Of a DNA stretch of 64,000 nt, positions 43,310 through 52,500 are shown piece after piece. A program made the position numbers and the translations under genes. Position 1 is the first letter of the stretch; the number at the start of each line of letters is the position of its first letter. The notes beneath the pieces were generated by a model that saw only the letters and a list, made by a program, of their open reading frames with translations, was not told the DNA's origin and ran no database searches. Source of the DNA: Advenella incenata (GTDB lineage Bacteria; Pseudomonadota; Gammaproteobacteria; Burkholderiales; Burkholderiaceae_B); NCBI RefSeq assembly GCF_004217095.1, contig NZ_SHKO01000001.1, positions 558,001 through 622,000 of the forward strand, read 5' to 3'.

Positions 43310-44641
43310 TCAGCGCTTTTGGCTTGACGATACGCCAAGCGCAAAGGCCGGAGCTGGTCTGGCCTTGAACTGAAAGTCGACTGGCTTGGTTGCCGCGTCA
43401 TTCACGGTCCGGTTCGGATCGATCATCAGGGCTGCAATGGCGCCTATCAGCAGCAAACCGCCGGAAATCAGAAACGGCAGAGTATAGTTACCCGTTGTCT
43501 GGATCAGGAACCCGAAGACCACGGGTGAAATTGCCCCTGCCAGGCCGAAACCCGAATTCATCATCCCGCCTGCTGTGCCCGCATACTTGCCGGCAATATC
43601 CATGGGCAGGCTCCACAGGACCGGATTGGTCAGTTCAAGAAAGAAAAAGCAGGCGGAAATAAGGACGATTGCAATAAGCGGATCACGGATGAATATCATG
43701 GGCATAATGCACAGGAACGCCAGAAACAGGCCCAGTGAGAGTACCGATACGCGGGCAAAGCGCAGGCGTTTGGTGCGGATATACAGCTTGTCTGAAATCA
43801 CCCCGCCAAGGGTATCGCCGATCACACCGGCCAGCAGCGGCAGCGTCGTAAACAGCGCCATCGCTTTCAGATCAAATCCCCGGTCGTCCTTCAGGTAAGA
43901 GGGCAGCCAGGTCAGAAACACCCAGAGGGACCAGCCGTAGCAAAAATCCACAAAAGTAACCAGCCACATTTTGCTGATCATGTCTTTCCATGGCGTTTTC
44001 CCTGAAGCCTTGTTCTTGCGGGCCGGCTCGCCGATTTCCTCCAGTTCTGCAGGGGTAATGGTTTTGTGTTGATGGGGCGTATCGGTAAACAGAAGCAGAT
44101 AAGCCAGCGTCCACAGCAGGCTGATCGCACCCAGCACGATAAACGCCTCGCGCCAGCCGGCGTAATACACAATGGCCAGGACAACAGGCGGGGTGATAGC
44201 GCCGCCCAGACGCGAAAAACTATGTGTAATGCCCTGAGCAAAACCGCGAGAGGACTTGGGCATCCATGAGGTCATGGCGCGCGTGGCTGTGGGAAAGGCG
44301 CCTCCTTCGCCAACGCCCAGCAGTACGCGCATAATCACAAGTGCCATCAGGCCGCCAATGAAACCGGTCAGCAATGTCGCCAGCCCCCAGATCAGCGAAA
44401 GGATAAGCAGGATTTTTTTCGGCCCGAATCGGTCAGCCAGCCAGCCGCCCAATATCTGCATGACCAGATACGGATAGGCGAAGGCGGAAAAGATGAAACC
44501 AAGCTCTGTCGGCGACAGATTGAACTCTTCGGCGATAAACGGTGCTGCGACGGCGATGTTGACCCGGTCTACATAGGCAATAAAATACATTGCGCATAGC
44601 AGGCCCAGTATCATATGTCTGGTTTTTATGTTCCTGATCAT
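43310..44641 (-). CDS. sauU: MFS transporter, anion:cation symporter type (SauU-like)
   Basis: 443 residues with twelve helices. ACS-family features: MILGLLCAMYFIAYVDRVNIAVAAPFI, then FGPKKILLILSLIWGLATLLTGFIGG and GVGEGGAFPTATRAMTSWMPKSSRGFAQGITHSFSRLGGAITPP. Ribosome site AGGAGACAAC is clear. This family includes the sulfoacetate transporter SauU of Cupriavidus necator. Together with the SauS- and SauT-like genes directly upstream, sulfoacetate uptake is the best call. The last gene of the unit. Confidence 0.75.
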   Translation of the reverse strand: MIRNIKTRHMILGLLCAMYFIAYVDRVNIAVAAPFIAEEFNLSPTELGFIFSAFAYPYLVMQILGGWLADRFGPKKILLILSLIWGLATLLTGFIGGLMALVIMRVLLGVGEGGAFPTATRAMTSWMPKSSRGFAQGITHSFSRLGGAITPPVVLAIVYYAGWREAFIVLGAISLLWTLAYLLLFTDTPHQHKTITPAELEEIGEPARKNKASGKTPWKDMISKMWLVTFVDFCYGWSLWVFLTWLPSYLKDDRGFDLKAMALFTTLPLLAGVIGDTLGGVISDKLYIRTKRLRFARVSVLSLGLFLAFLCIMPMIFIRDPLIAIVLISACFFFLELTNPVLWSLPMDIAGKYAGTAGGMMNSGFGLAGAISPVVFGFLIQTTGNYTLPFLISGGLLLIGAIAALMIDPNRTVNDAATKPVDFQFKARPAPAFALGVSSSQKR

Positions 44642-44686
44642 GTTGTCTCCTTGATGATTGAATCATGTTTTCTGTTCCGGCAATTT

Positions 44687-46213
44687 CTACAGCTCCAGCA
44701 ATTTCAGGCGTTGCACCTTCCCTGAAGGTCCTCTTGGTAACTCTGTGACAAAACGGAACGCGGCAGGCGATTTGTAGCTGCCCAGCTCCCTGATACAAAA
44801 CTGATTGATGTCCTGGATAAGGTCATCGTCGTTTCTGGTCGTCACGCGTTTTACGATATAAGCTGCGATATTCTGGCCATAGTGCTTGTCGTCTATTCCA
44901 ACCACAGCGGCATCCAGTATGTCTGGATGGGCCAGTAAAATTTCGTCGATCTCGCGCGGTGCGATGTTCTCACCTCCTTTGATAATCAGCTCCTTGACAC
45001 GTCCGGTAATAAAATAAAAGCCCTCGCTATCGCGGTATCCCAGATCGCCAGTGCGCAGCCAGCCGTCTGCCGTAAACGCTTTTTGGGTCTGTTCGGGCGA
45101 TTTGTAATAGCCGAGCATGACGTTGTCACCCCGGACTAGAATTTCCCCTTTTTCTCCCGGTGGCAAATCCTTGCCCTGCTTGTCGACAACCCGGGCCTGT
45201 ACGCCCGAGGGGCGACCGATGCTGCCGATTTTGCGTTGCGCCGGATCATAGGGGTTGCTGAAGATGGGTGCTGCCGTTTCTGTCATTCCCATGGTCTCGA
45301 TAATGCCGATACCAAATTTTTCTTCGAATGATTTGTGATGGAAGGGCGCCAGTGCTGCTGATGCAGAGCGGCAGAAGCGGATTCGGCTGCGGTCAATGGC
45401 GCAGGGGTTCTCGTCATTGATCAGATAGCTGATGATGGTGGGTACGGCATTGATCCAGGTGCACTGGAATTTCTGAACCCGGGGCCAGAAATGCGTGGCC
45501 GAGAACTTGCCATCAATAATGACAGCGGCGCCGCACAGCAGCGGCGTCAATATGTTTACCACAAGTGCATTAATGTGATACAGCGGCAGCACGCAAAGGC
45601 AGCGATCCGATTTTTCCAGTTGGTGTTCGCTGGCAATGGCCCGGGCACTGGCCAGCAGATTTGCATGGCTAAGTACGACACCCTTGGGAACACCAGTGGT
45701 GCCCGATGTGTACATGAGCAGGGCGGGCAGACTGGCGCTAACGGCCTGGCCTGTGCTTGACGGCAGCGGGGCCAGCGTTAATGTGGGTAGCGTTGCCGCA
45801 TCTGGCGTCGTGGCCACTACCATCGCCTGCGCGCCACTGGCTTTCAATGCAGCGCAGACTACCGGTTCCAGCTCTGTGGTGGTAAAGACGATTCTGGTAT
45901 CGGCGTGGCCGAGAATATACGCCAATTGCTTTTCCTGGCAGAGCAGGTTGATCGGATTGACGACATAACCGCCATACATGGTGGCAACAATGATTTTGGC
46001 CGTGTTTACACCATTGGGCATGAACACCGAAACCGTGTCGCCACGGCCAATGCCCAGCGCTGCCAGCTGTCTGGCAAAGCCCTTGCATTCACTTGCGATA
46101 ACGCCATAGGCCATCGCCTGCTCGTTGATGGCGTCGACAAGGTACGGATCGGACTCGTATGTTGCTGCATTTCGATCAAGCAGGCCGGTGATGGTTGTTG
46201 TGGTTTCAGGCAC
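44687..46213 (-). CDS. sauT: Acyl-CoA ligase, sulfoacetate-CoA ligase (SauT-like)
   Basis: 508 residues from GTG 46213, which lies 10 bases after GGAG and overlaps the preceding stop by 8 bases. An ATG at 46240 is the alternative. AMP-forming ANL enzyme: phosphate loop LLMYTSGTTGVPKGVVLSHANL, the aromatic-acid signature LRTGDLGYRDSEGFYFITGRVKELIIKGGENIAPREIDEIL and the catalytic Lys in RGPSGKVQRLKLLEL. It adenylates a carboxylate and transfers it to CoA. Next to a SauS-like reductase it should activate sulfoacetate to sulfoacetyl-CoA. The substrate is inferred from gene order. Confidence 0.8.
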   Translation of the reverse strand: MPETTTTITGLLDRNAATYESDPYLVDAINEQAMAYGVIASECKGFARQLAALGIGRGDTVSVFMPNGVNTAKIIVATMYGGYVVNPINLLCQEKQLAYILGHADTRIVFTTTELEPVVCAALKASGAQAMVVATTPDAATLPTLTLAPLPSSTGQAVSASLPALLMYTSGTTGVPKGVVLSHANLLASARAIASEHQLEKSDRCLCVLPLYHINALVVNILTPLLCGAAVIIDGKFSATHFWPRVQKFQCTWINAVPTIISYLINDENPCAIDRSRIRFCRSASAALAPFHHKSFEEKFGIGIIETMGMTETAAPIFSNPYDPAQRKIGSIGRPSGVQARVVDKQGKDLPPGEKGEILVRGDNVMLGYYKSPEQTQKAFTADGWLRTGDLGYRDSEGFYFITGRVKELIIKGGENIAPREIDEILLAHPDILDAAVVGIDDKHYGQNIAAYIVKRVTTRNDDDLIQDINQFCIRELGSYKSPAAFRFVTELPRGPSGKVQRLKLLEL

Positions 46214-47636
46214 GATGAAATTTCTCCAGGTAGTCGGCAAAAATCGTCTCAGCCTGAGGTTCTGTGGCTGCGATTGTCTGAACCACGCGTGTGATATTCA
46301 TATAGTGGCGATAATTCATGTTGTCCGAAAAGCTGTTACCGCCCCAGGTGCCGCAACCCATGGACAGGGAAAACGGCAGGCCGTTGTCAAAATTGCCGCC
46401 AGTGGCAAAGCAATGCGCCTGATTGACGATCACTCGGGATACCGGCAGCGTCATGCCCAGGTCCTGTGCGCGTTCTGTCTGGGTCGTATGCAGACCGACG
46501 GAGTGACCGGCTCCCATATAGTCGTAAATGCTGCTGGCAATGCGTTTTGCATCGGCAAAGTCAGAGGCTTTATAGACGGTCAGAACCGGCGCCAGCTTCT
46601 CGCCGGAAAAGGGATGTTTACTTCCGAAACCGGTCTCTTCTACCATCAGAAAGCGAGGCGCGGCAGGCGTTTGCGTGTCGCCGATTTGCGCGACCTGCAT
46701 CATCTGCGCGGCATCCTTGCCGGAGAAGACGGCACTTAGCTTGCCGTCATGCCACATAAGATCCTGCAGACGTTGCTTGTCTTGGTCATCAAGCATGAGG
46801 CCGCCTTCATCGGTCAGTGCCGCCAACATGGCGTCATAAACTGATGCATCGATAATGACGCTGTTTTCTGAAGAGCAGCTTGTGGCGTTGTCAAAGGTCT
46901 TGGACTGGCGAATCAGGCTGGCTGCGGCCTTCAGATCGGCTGATTCGTCCACGATCACAGTGACATTGCCCGCGCCGACCCCGAAAGCCGGTGTGCCGCT
47001 AGTATGGGCCATGCGCACATTGGCCTGGGATCCGGTAGCGACAACCAGATCGGCGTGCTGCATCAGGGTGGCGGTTGCGGCCTTGCTGATGGGCTCGGGC
47101 AACATTTGTACCAGGTCCCGCGGGACGCCTATACGGTCAAATTCGGCATGAATGAACTGGAGCAGCAGCCTGCTGGTGCCGGCCCCTTTGGGCGACGGGG
47201 CCACGATGATGGCGTTGCCGCATTTGATGGCATTGATGATTTTGTTGGCCGGGGTCGCGCCAGGGTTGGTCGACGGCGTAATGGCTGCGACAACACCTGC
47301 GGCACGGGCAATTTCCGTGATACCGCTATTGGCGTCGCAGCGGATGATTCCTGTGGATTTGACACCATCCAGATCGCGCAACAGTCCCAAGGTTTTGCGA
47401 TGATTCTTGCGAATCTTGTCAGGCACATTGCCCAGGCCTGTGTCGGCAACCGCCAGTTCAGCCAACTGGCGGTTCCTTTCGGGCTCCATGATCGCCCAGC
47501 CCACTGCCAGTACGGCCTGGTCAATGCGTTGCTGGTCGAACGTGGAAAACAGGCATTGGGCAGTACGGGCCCGCTGCACCAGTTGTAAGACCGATTGCGT
47601 GATGTATTCCGGACTGCTTCTGTTGATGGTATCCAT
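46206..47636 (-). CDS. sauS: Acylating aldehyde dehydrogenase, sulfoacetaldehyde dehydrogenase (SauS-like)
   Basis: 476 residues from ATG 47636 (AGGGAGCAACA upstream; ATG 47699 would add an unrelated leader). CoA-acylating aldehyde dehydrogenase with catalytic Cys254 in NATSCSSENS and the cofactor loop GVVAAITPSTNPGATPANKIINAIKCGNA. The C-terminus keeps GNFDNGLPFSLSMGCGTWGGNSFSDNMNYRHYMNITR. The protein resembles SauS, which interconverts sulfoacetyl-CoA and sulfoacetaldehyde with NADP+. The order sauS-sauT-sauU with a divergent regulator is the published sulfoacetate arrangement. The downstream enzyme Xsc is not in the window. Confidence 0.82.
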   Translation of the reverse strand: MDTINRSSPEYITQSVLQLVQRARTAQCLFSTFDQQRIDQAVLAVGWAIMEPERNRQLAELAVADTGLGNVPDKIRKNHRKTLGLLRDLDGVKSTGIIRCDANSGITEIARAAGVVAAITPSTNPGATPANKIINAIKCGNAIIVAPSPKGAGTSRLLLQFIHAEFDRIGVPRDLVQMLPEPISKAATATLMQHADLVVATGSQANVRMAHTSGTPAFGVGAGNVTVIVDESADLKAAASLIRQSKTFDNATSCSSENSVIIDASVYDAMLAALTDEGGLMLDDQDKQRLQDLMWHDGKLSAVFSGKDAAQMMQVAQIGDTQTPAAPRFLMVEETGFGSKHPFSGEKLAPVLTVYKASDFADAKRIASSIYDYMGAGHSVGLHTTQTERAQDLGMTLPVSRVIVNQAHCFATGGNFDNGLPFSLSMGCGTWGGNSFSDNMNYRHYMNITRVVQTIAATEPQAETIFADYLEKFHRA

Positions 47637-47708
47637 TGTTGCTCCCTGGACTAATGAAATCGAATTTGTAATATTTCTGAAAATATAGGGTATGCTCAAC
47701 GCTCAAAA

Positions 47709-47775
47709 GTCCCGATAATCGACATTTCGCATTTGCCGCAGAGCACAAGAAATGCTTTTTGTTGATTTTCGGGAC
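47709..47775. promoter_or_regulatory. 67-bp hyphenated inverted repeat in the sauS/regulator gap
   Basis: Outer arms GTCCCGATAATCGAC (47709-47723) and GTTGATTTTCGGGAC (47761-47775) match at 13 of 15 positions, with arm centres 52 bp apart, about five helical turns. Nested inside, each five bases from the outer arm, are GCATTT (47729-47734) and AAATGC (47750-47755). Probably two operator pairs for the divergent IclR-type regulator. Confidence 0.72.
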
Positions 47776-47842
47776 AAAGAATCTATAGTGAAGAGGAAAA
47801 ACAAGAGGCCCCAGAGCCCGAAACAAAGGAGGAAGCAAGGAT

Positions 47843-48601
47843 ATGAGCGCAACGGAGAACGCGGCAGCCATCAGGTCGTTTCGTGTGCTGGAAATACTGG
47901 CCGTGGCTGGCCGACCCATGCAATTGAGCGAAATCGTCGAGCAGATCAATCTGCCAAAACAGACTGTGCACCGTATCGTCAAGCTGCTGGAGGCGGCCTG
48001 GCTGATCGTGCAGGTGTCAGACAGTAAAAAATATGAATGCTCGGCGCGGATACGCAACTTTTCGGTGAAGGTGCTCATGAGCTCGGGCAGTCTGGCCGTT
48101 GCCCGACACGCGTTGCTGAGCGAACTGGTTGAGCAGGTGCAGTTAAATTGCAACCTGACGGCGATCAGCGGTCATGAAATTATTTATCTGGATCGGGCAC
48201 AGCATCCTGCGGCCATCAAGCTGGGCCTTAAACCTGGCTCGCACGTACCGATGCATTGTTCGGCCAGCGGCAAACTGTTATTGAGTCTGTTGCCCAAGCA
48301 GCGGCGCGACCGGCTGTTGCACGCGCTGCCGCTGCGTGCACGAACCTCGCAAAGCATTACACAGTCGGATCAACTGGAGGCCGAGCTTGCGCGAACCAGG
48401 AAGCGACGCTACGGCATCAGCCGCCACGAGCATGTGGAAGGCATGAATGCAATCGCGGTTCCGGTTTCATTGGGCAAGAACCGGATCTGTGCTGCAGTTG
48501 CGGTGCAGGCATTTGAAGAGGAAAAGAGCTTTGATCAGTTGATGGAACTGATGCCGCAACTGCAGCGCACGGCACAGGAGATTGCGCAGACGTTTTTGTA
48601 G
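47843..48601 (+). CDS. IclR family transcriptional regulator (SauR position)
   Basis: 252 residues. Winged helix-turn-helix IRSFRVLEILAVAGRPMQLSEIVEQINLPKQTVHRIVKLLE at the N-terminus, then the effector domain with GHEIIYLDRAQHPAAIKLGLKPGSHVPMHCSASGKLLLSLL and GISRHEHVEGMNAIAVPVSLG, the IclR signature. AAGGAGG lies ahead of the start. Its divergent position next to the SauS-like gene, sharing a 67-bp inverted repeat, makes it the likely regulator of the sulfoacetate unit. Confidence 0.92.
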   Translation: MSATENAAAIRSFRVLEILAVAGRPMQLSEIVEQINLPKQTVHRIVKLLEAAWLIVQVSDSKKYECSARIRNFSVKVLMSSGSLAVARHALLSELVEQVQLNCNLTAISGHEIIYLDRAQHPAAIKLGLKPGSHVPMHCSASGKLLLSLLPKQRRDRLLHALPLRARTSQSITQSDQLEAELARTRKRRYGISRHEHVEGMNAIAVPVSLGKNRICAAVAVQAFEEEKSFDQLMELMPQLQRTAQEIAQTFL

Positions 48602-48664
48602 CTGTTGTAAAGCCTCTGCTATTGGTGCTTCTATTGGAAAACGAGCGCTAGGCGGGGCGACAGA

Positions 48665-49546
48665 TCATCCGGCAGCGAGCATCTGAATAAATTCCTGCGT
48701 ATATTTGGGCAGTGCGGAAAATGATCGCATGACGATCAGTTGATTGCGCTTGGCCCAGGGGTCGCTCAGATGAACAATGTCGACCAGCTTTCTTTTGGCA
48801 GATCGCCTGGCAATCGACAGCGGTATCAGGGAAATGCCCACGCCTTCCTGTACACAGTGCAACGCGGCATCGAAATCGGGCAGGTGTACGCGGACATTCA
48901 TATTTCTGTTCAGCTTATTGGCAATTTGCTGTAAATATAGAAAGTTGCTGCTGCGTTTGCCTACCGATACCAGCTCGTGCTCAAAAGCCATATCCACCGT
49001 GATGTGATCAGCTATGGTAAGTGGATGGCCGCGAGGCGTAACAAAAACGAGCTCGTCATGGCCATACTCAATGGCCTCTAAACCTCGCAAATGGACAACG
49101 CTGGCTACCAATCCGATATCGGCAAGGCCATCGTGTACCGCCCTGACGCTTTCTTCGCTCAGGTGCTCTTCCAGCTCAATATTGATCGTCGGGTGGCTGG
49201 CCAGAAAACGACTGAGCGGTATCGGTAACGGACTCAATGTGCTGCTATTGGCAAAAACCTTGATATGCCCGGTGACGCCGGCGTTATAGCGGGTCATCTC
49301 GGTTCGCAATTGATCGGCGCTCGAGAGCATGGCTTCGCCGTAGCGATATACCGACTCCCCTGCAGAGGTCAGGACCATGCCCCTGGCGGTTCGATCAAAT
49401 AGCGATACACCCAATGCATTTTCGAGATTTTTTAATCGGTAACTGGCCGATGGAGCGGTCATGTGCATATTCATCGCCCCGATGCTCAGGTTCTTTGCAT
49501 CGGCAATGGCCATAAAAACGCGAATATCAGTCAGCTCATAGCGCAT
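48665..49546 (-). CDS. LysR family transcriptional regulator
   Basis: 293 residues. N-terminal helix-turn-helix MRYELTDIRVFMAIADAKNLSIGAMNMHMTAPSASYRLKNLENALGVSLFDRTARGM (slightly atypical at recognition helix), effector domain from about residue 90. Divergent from a TctC binding-protein gene 135 bases away, the usual arrangement in this group, so it probably controls the TctC/MaoC/CoA-transferase unit. Confidence 0.92.
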   Translation of the reverse strand: MRYELTDIRVFMAIADAKNLSIGAMNMHMTAPSASYRLKNLENALGVSLFDRTARGMVLTSAGESVYRYGEAMLSSADQLRTEMTRYNAGVTGHIKVFANSSTLSPLPIPLSRFLASHPTINIELEEHLSEESVRAVHDGLADIGLVASVVHLRGLEAIEYGHDELVFVTPRGHPLTIADHITVDMAFEHELVSVGKRSSNFLYLQQIANKLNRNMNVRVHLPDFDAALHCVQEGVGISLIPLSIARRSAKRKLVDIVHLSDPWAKRNQLIVMRSFSALPKYTQEFIQMLAAG

Positions 49547-49680
49547 GGTTGGACCGGGGTTCCTGGAATAAAACCATAGTTTATTAGATTTTCTCTAATA
49601 CTGTGGTGATAATTTCAACTGGACTGCCCTCCGTGAGGATAGATATAGTTGAACCGACTATAAATAAACAGAGGCGACAA

Positions 49681-50643
49681 ATGACATCACTCAGCAAACG
49701 AATTTTTACAGCCCTTTCGCTGGGAATCGTATCTATCGCTGCCCAAGCAGCCTATCCTGAAAACCCTGTCCGGCTGGTGGTGCCGTATGCCGCCGGCGGC
49801 CCGACCGATACATTTGCACGGGCGCTGGCTGATGTCTGGGGGAAAAAACTGGGTACAACGATGATCGTTGAAAATAAGGCAGGCGCGGGCACTATTGTCG
49901 GTACGGAGTTTGTCTCCAAGGCGGCACCCGATGGCTACACCGTGTTGATGTCCACGGTTGCTCATGCGGTCAATCCGACGCTCAACAGCAAGCTTTCCTA
50001 TTCGGACAATGATTTTGCTCCTGTCGGACTGGCGGCGCGTGCGCCGCTGGCGCTCGTCGTAAACAATGATCTGCCGGTTAAAAACCTGGCCGAGTTTCTT
50101 GAATACATGAAACAGAATTCGGAAAAGACCGATTACAGTTCCGCCGGTATCGCCAGTGCGCCTCACCTGGGCGGTGCATTGCTGAACCATGTTGGAAAAT
50201 TCAATGCCAGGCATATCCCTTATAAGGGCAGTGCACCCGCGATGGCAGACTTGATTGGCGGCCATGTTCAGTTCATGATCGATAGCGCGCCAACGGCGCT
50301 GGCGCAAGTGCGGGCAAAAACAGTCCGTCTGATCGCCACGACCATGAGTGAGCGACTACCCCAGACACCGGACATCCCGGCCATTGCCGAAGCATTGCCA
50401 GGCTACGAAGCGTATACATGGAACGCAATGCAGGTGCCTGCCAAAACAGATAAGGACGTGATTGAAGCGTTGCGTTCCAGTCTGCAAGCGGCACTGAACG
50501 ATGAGGGCTTAATGCAAAAGGCCGATCAGATGGGCTTGTTGCTTGAAAGCAAGCCCGATCCACAAGCCCTGAAAGATTTCATCACTGCTGAACAGAAAAA
50601 ATGGAGCGACGTCGTCAAAGCTTCTGACATGGCAACCAATTGA
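49681..50643 (+). CDS. Bug/TctC-type tripartite tricarboxylate binding protein
   Basis: 320 residues from ATG 49681. Signal peptide KRIFTALSLGIVSIAAQAAYP. Family fold: PVRLVVPYAAGGPTDTFARALADVWGKKLGTTMIVENKAGAGTIVGTEFVSKAAPDGYTVLM, then YKGSAPAMADLIGGHVQFMIDSAPTA. Periplasmic receptor for a carboxylate. As is usual for Bug proteins, no membrane subunits are adjacent. First gene of a unit with MaoC and a CoA-transferase. Confidence 0.93.
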   Translation: MTSLSKRIFTALSLGIVSIAAQAAYPENPVRLVVPYAAGGPTDTFARALADVWGKKLGTTMIVENKAGAGTIVGTEFVSKAAPDGYTVLMSTVAHAVNPTLNSKLSYSDNDFAPVGLAARAPLALVVNNDLPVKNLAEFLEYMKQNSEKTDYSSAGIASAPHLGGALLNHVGKFNARHIPYKGSAPAMADLIGGHVQFMIDSAPTALAQVRAKTVRLIATTMSERLPQTPDIPAIAEALPGYEAYTWNAMQVPAKTDKDVIEALRSSLQAALNDEGLMQKADQMGLLLESKPDPQALKDFITAEQKKWSDVVKASDMATN

Positions 50644-50676
50644 GCCGGAAACGGCAATGTAAATACTGGAAAAAAT

Positions 50677-51138
50677 ATGATCTCGCATTCACTGTGTGCG
50701 CAAAAATACTTCGAAGATTTTGAAATCGGTGAAAGGTTCAATATACCTTCAAGAACGATGACCGATGCGTTGTTTGCGGCCTTTCAACTGGCCAGCGGCG
50801 ATAATCATCCTGTGCACTATGACGTGGAATACTGTCGGGCTCATGGCATGCCGCATATGCTGGCACATGGGTTTCAGGTGCTCATTCAGACAGCGGCCGG
50901 TGCCGGTCTGTTTCCACACTGCGTGGAAGAGTCCCTGAAGGCCTTTATCGAACAAAGCAGTAAATTTCTTAATCCGGTTTTTGTAGGCGATACGCTCTAT
51001 TCTTCTTTGGTGGTTTCTGACCTGATTGCCGGGCGCACAACTGGTGTGCTGGTGATGCAATCGACCATTATCAATCAGAATGAAGTTGTTGTACTGGAAG
51101 GCACACAAAAATATCTGCTTCGTAAAAGACAAGTGTAA
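50677..51138 (+). CDS. MaoC-like acyl-CoA hydratase/dehydratase
   Basis: 153 residues, a single hot-dog domain. The hydratase-2 motif is intact: Asp42 and His47 in ASGDNHPVHYDVEYCRAHG, followed by the Gly-containing helix MLAHGFQVLIQTAAGAGL. Members hydrate or dehydrate beta-hydroxyacyl-CoA (for example mesaconyl-CoA or methylmalyl-CoA). Between a dicarboxylate-type binding protein and a CoA-transferase, a CoA-ester hydratase step is likely. The substrate is unknown. Confidence 0.9.
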   Translation: MISHSLCAQKYFEDFEIGERFNIPSRTMTDALFAAFQLASGDNHPVHYDVEYCRAHGMPHMLAHGFQVLIQTAAGAGLFPHCVEESLKAFIEQSSKFLNPVFVGDTLYSSLVVSDLIAGRTTGVLVMQSTIINQNEVVVLEGTQKYLLRKRQV

Positions 51139-51222
51139 TCGACCCGCATACATTCGCGCCTGGCGCAGTGCTTCGGGCAGCGTATAGATAAAGCATAAGC
51201 AATCACGATATTGGAAAAACAG

Positions 51223-52413
51223 ATGCGTCCGCTCCAAGGAATACGAATATTAGACCTCAGCAAAGTTCTTGCCGGCCCGTTATGCGGACAGTATCTTGGT
51301 GATCTTGGTGCTGATGTCATTAAAGTAGAGCCGCCCGGTTCTGGCGATGAGACGCGTGGCTGGTTACCCCAAAAGGACGGGGAATCGGCTTCATTTATGG
51401 CGGTCAACCACAACAAGCGGGGGCTGGCGCTGGATTTGAAGTCACAGGAAGGCAAACAAATCGTTCGTGAACTGGTGGCGCGCGCCGACGTGGTCATACA
51501 GGGGTTCGGCGCCGGTACAGCGCAGCGACTTGGCGTTGACTATCAGAGCTTGTGCGACATCAAGCCCAACCTTATTTATTGTGAAATATCAGGATACGGG
51601 CGCGATGGCCCTTGGGGCGACGAGCCTGGATACGATGTCATGCTGCAGGCTTTCAGTGGCATGATCAGCACTATTGGTCAGCAAGACGGCCCCCAGGCCC
51701 GTGTCAGCTTCTCTCCGGTGGACTTGGGAACGGGGTTGCACGCCGTCTCCGGTATTCTGGCATCCGTTCTGCACAAAAAAAATACGGGAAAGGGAGGTTA
51801 TATAGAAGTCTCCTTGCTGGATACCGCCATGGGGTTTATGGGGTATATGTCTCATAACTATTGGTTTTCAGGTGTTGCACCGTCCAGAATGGGCACGGCG
51901 CATCCGTCACTGTGCCCTTATCAGGCGTTTCGCACCAAAGATGGGGAGCTGATGCTCGGTGTTGGCAACGATCGGCTTTGGCAGCGCTTTTGCCAGGAGG
52001 CCGGGCTGGCGCACTATGCAGACGATCCGGATTTCAGTACCAATGCGCAGCGTGTGAATCACTTTGACCAAACCTGCGCGCTGGTCCAGGAACTTCTGGA
52101 CCAGGATACCACTCAATCCTGGCTATCACGGCTGCGTCGCGCTGGTGTTCCTGTCGCGCCGTTGCATACGCTTGATCAAGCGCTGTCGCACGAACAGGTC
52201 AAGGCACGGAATATTGTGGTTCAAAGCAAGCATCCGACATTGGGAGACTTGCAACATATCGCTTATCCGGTCACCTTCAATAAGGAACCCCGCGGCGTGA
52301 GCCGAACGCCGCCGTTGCTGGGACAGCATACCTCGGAAATCCTGAGCGAGATCGGTTATACGACAGATGCAATAGCGAGGCTGGCCGAAAAAGGCGTTGT
52401 CGGCTGTGCTTGA
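51223..52413 (+). CDS. Family III CoA-transferase (CaiB/BaiF)
   Basis: 396 residues from ATG 51223. A TTG 12 bases earlier is possible. Normal domain order: LQGIRILDLSKVLAGPLCGQYLGDLGADVIKVEPPGSGDETRGW, nucleotide-like loop, catalytic Asp167 in SFSPVDLGTGLHAVSGILA, and the DGELMLGVGNDRLWQRFCQEAGLAHYADDPDF second domain. It moves CoA between carboxylates such as succinyl-CoA and an itaconate- or citramalate-type acid. It should work with the MaoC-type hydratase just upstream. Confidence 0.93.
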   Translation: MRPLQGIRILDLSKVLAGPLCGQYLGDLGADVIKVEPPGSGDETRGWLPQKDGESASFMAVNHNKRGLALDLKSQEGKQIVRELVARADVVIQGFGAGTAQRLGVDYQSLCDIKPNLIYCEISGYGRDGPWGDEPGYDVMLQAFSGMISTIGQQDGPQARVSFSPVDLGTGLHAVSGILASVLHKKNTGKGGYIEVSLLDTAMGFMGYMSHNYWFSGVAPSRMGTAHPSLCPYQAFRTKDGELMLGVGNDRLWQRFCQEAGLAHYADDPDFSTNAQRVNHFDQTCALVQELLDQDTTQSWLSRLRRAGVPVAPLHTLDQALSHEQVKARNIVVQSKHPTLGDLQHIAYPVTFNKEPRGVSRTPPLLGQHTSEILSEIGYTTDAIARLAEKGVVGCA

Positions 52414-52500
52414 GCTGTTAAGGCTGGGCGTCACCTGTGCGCGGCCTTGAAAAAGGTTTGTACATTGCCTACCGGAGTTGCCTGCCTTCACCGCACCTCC

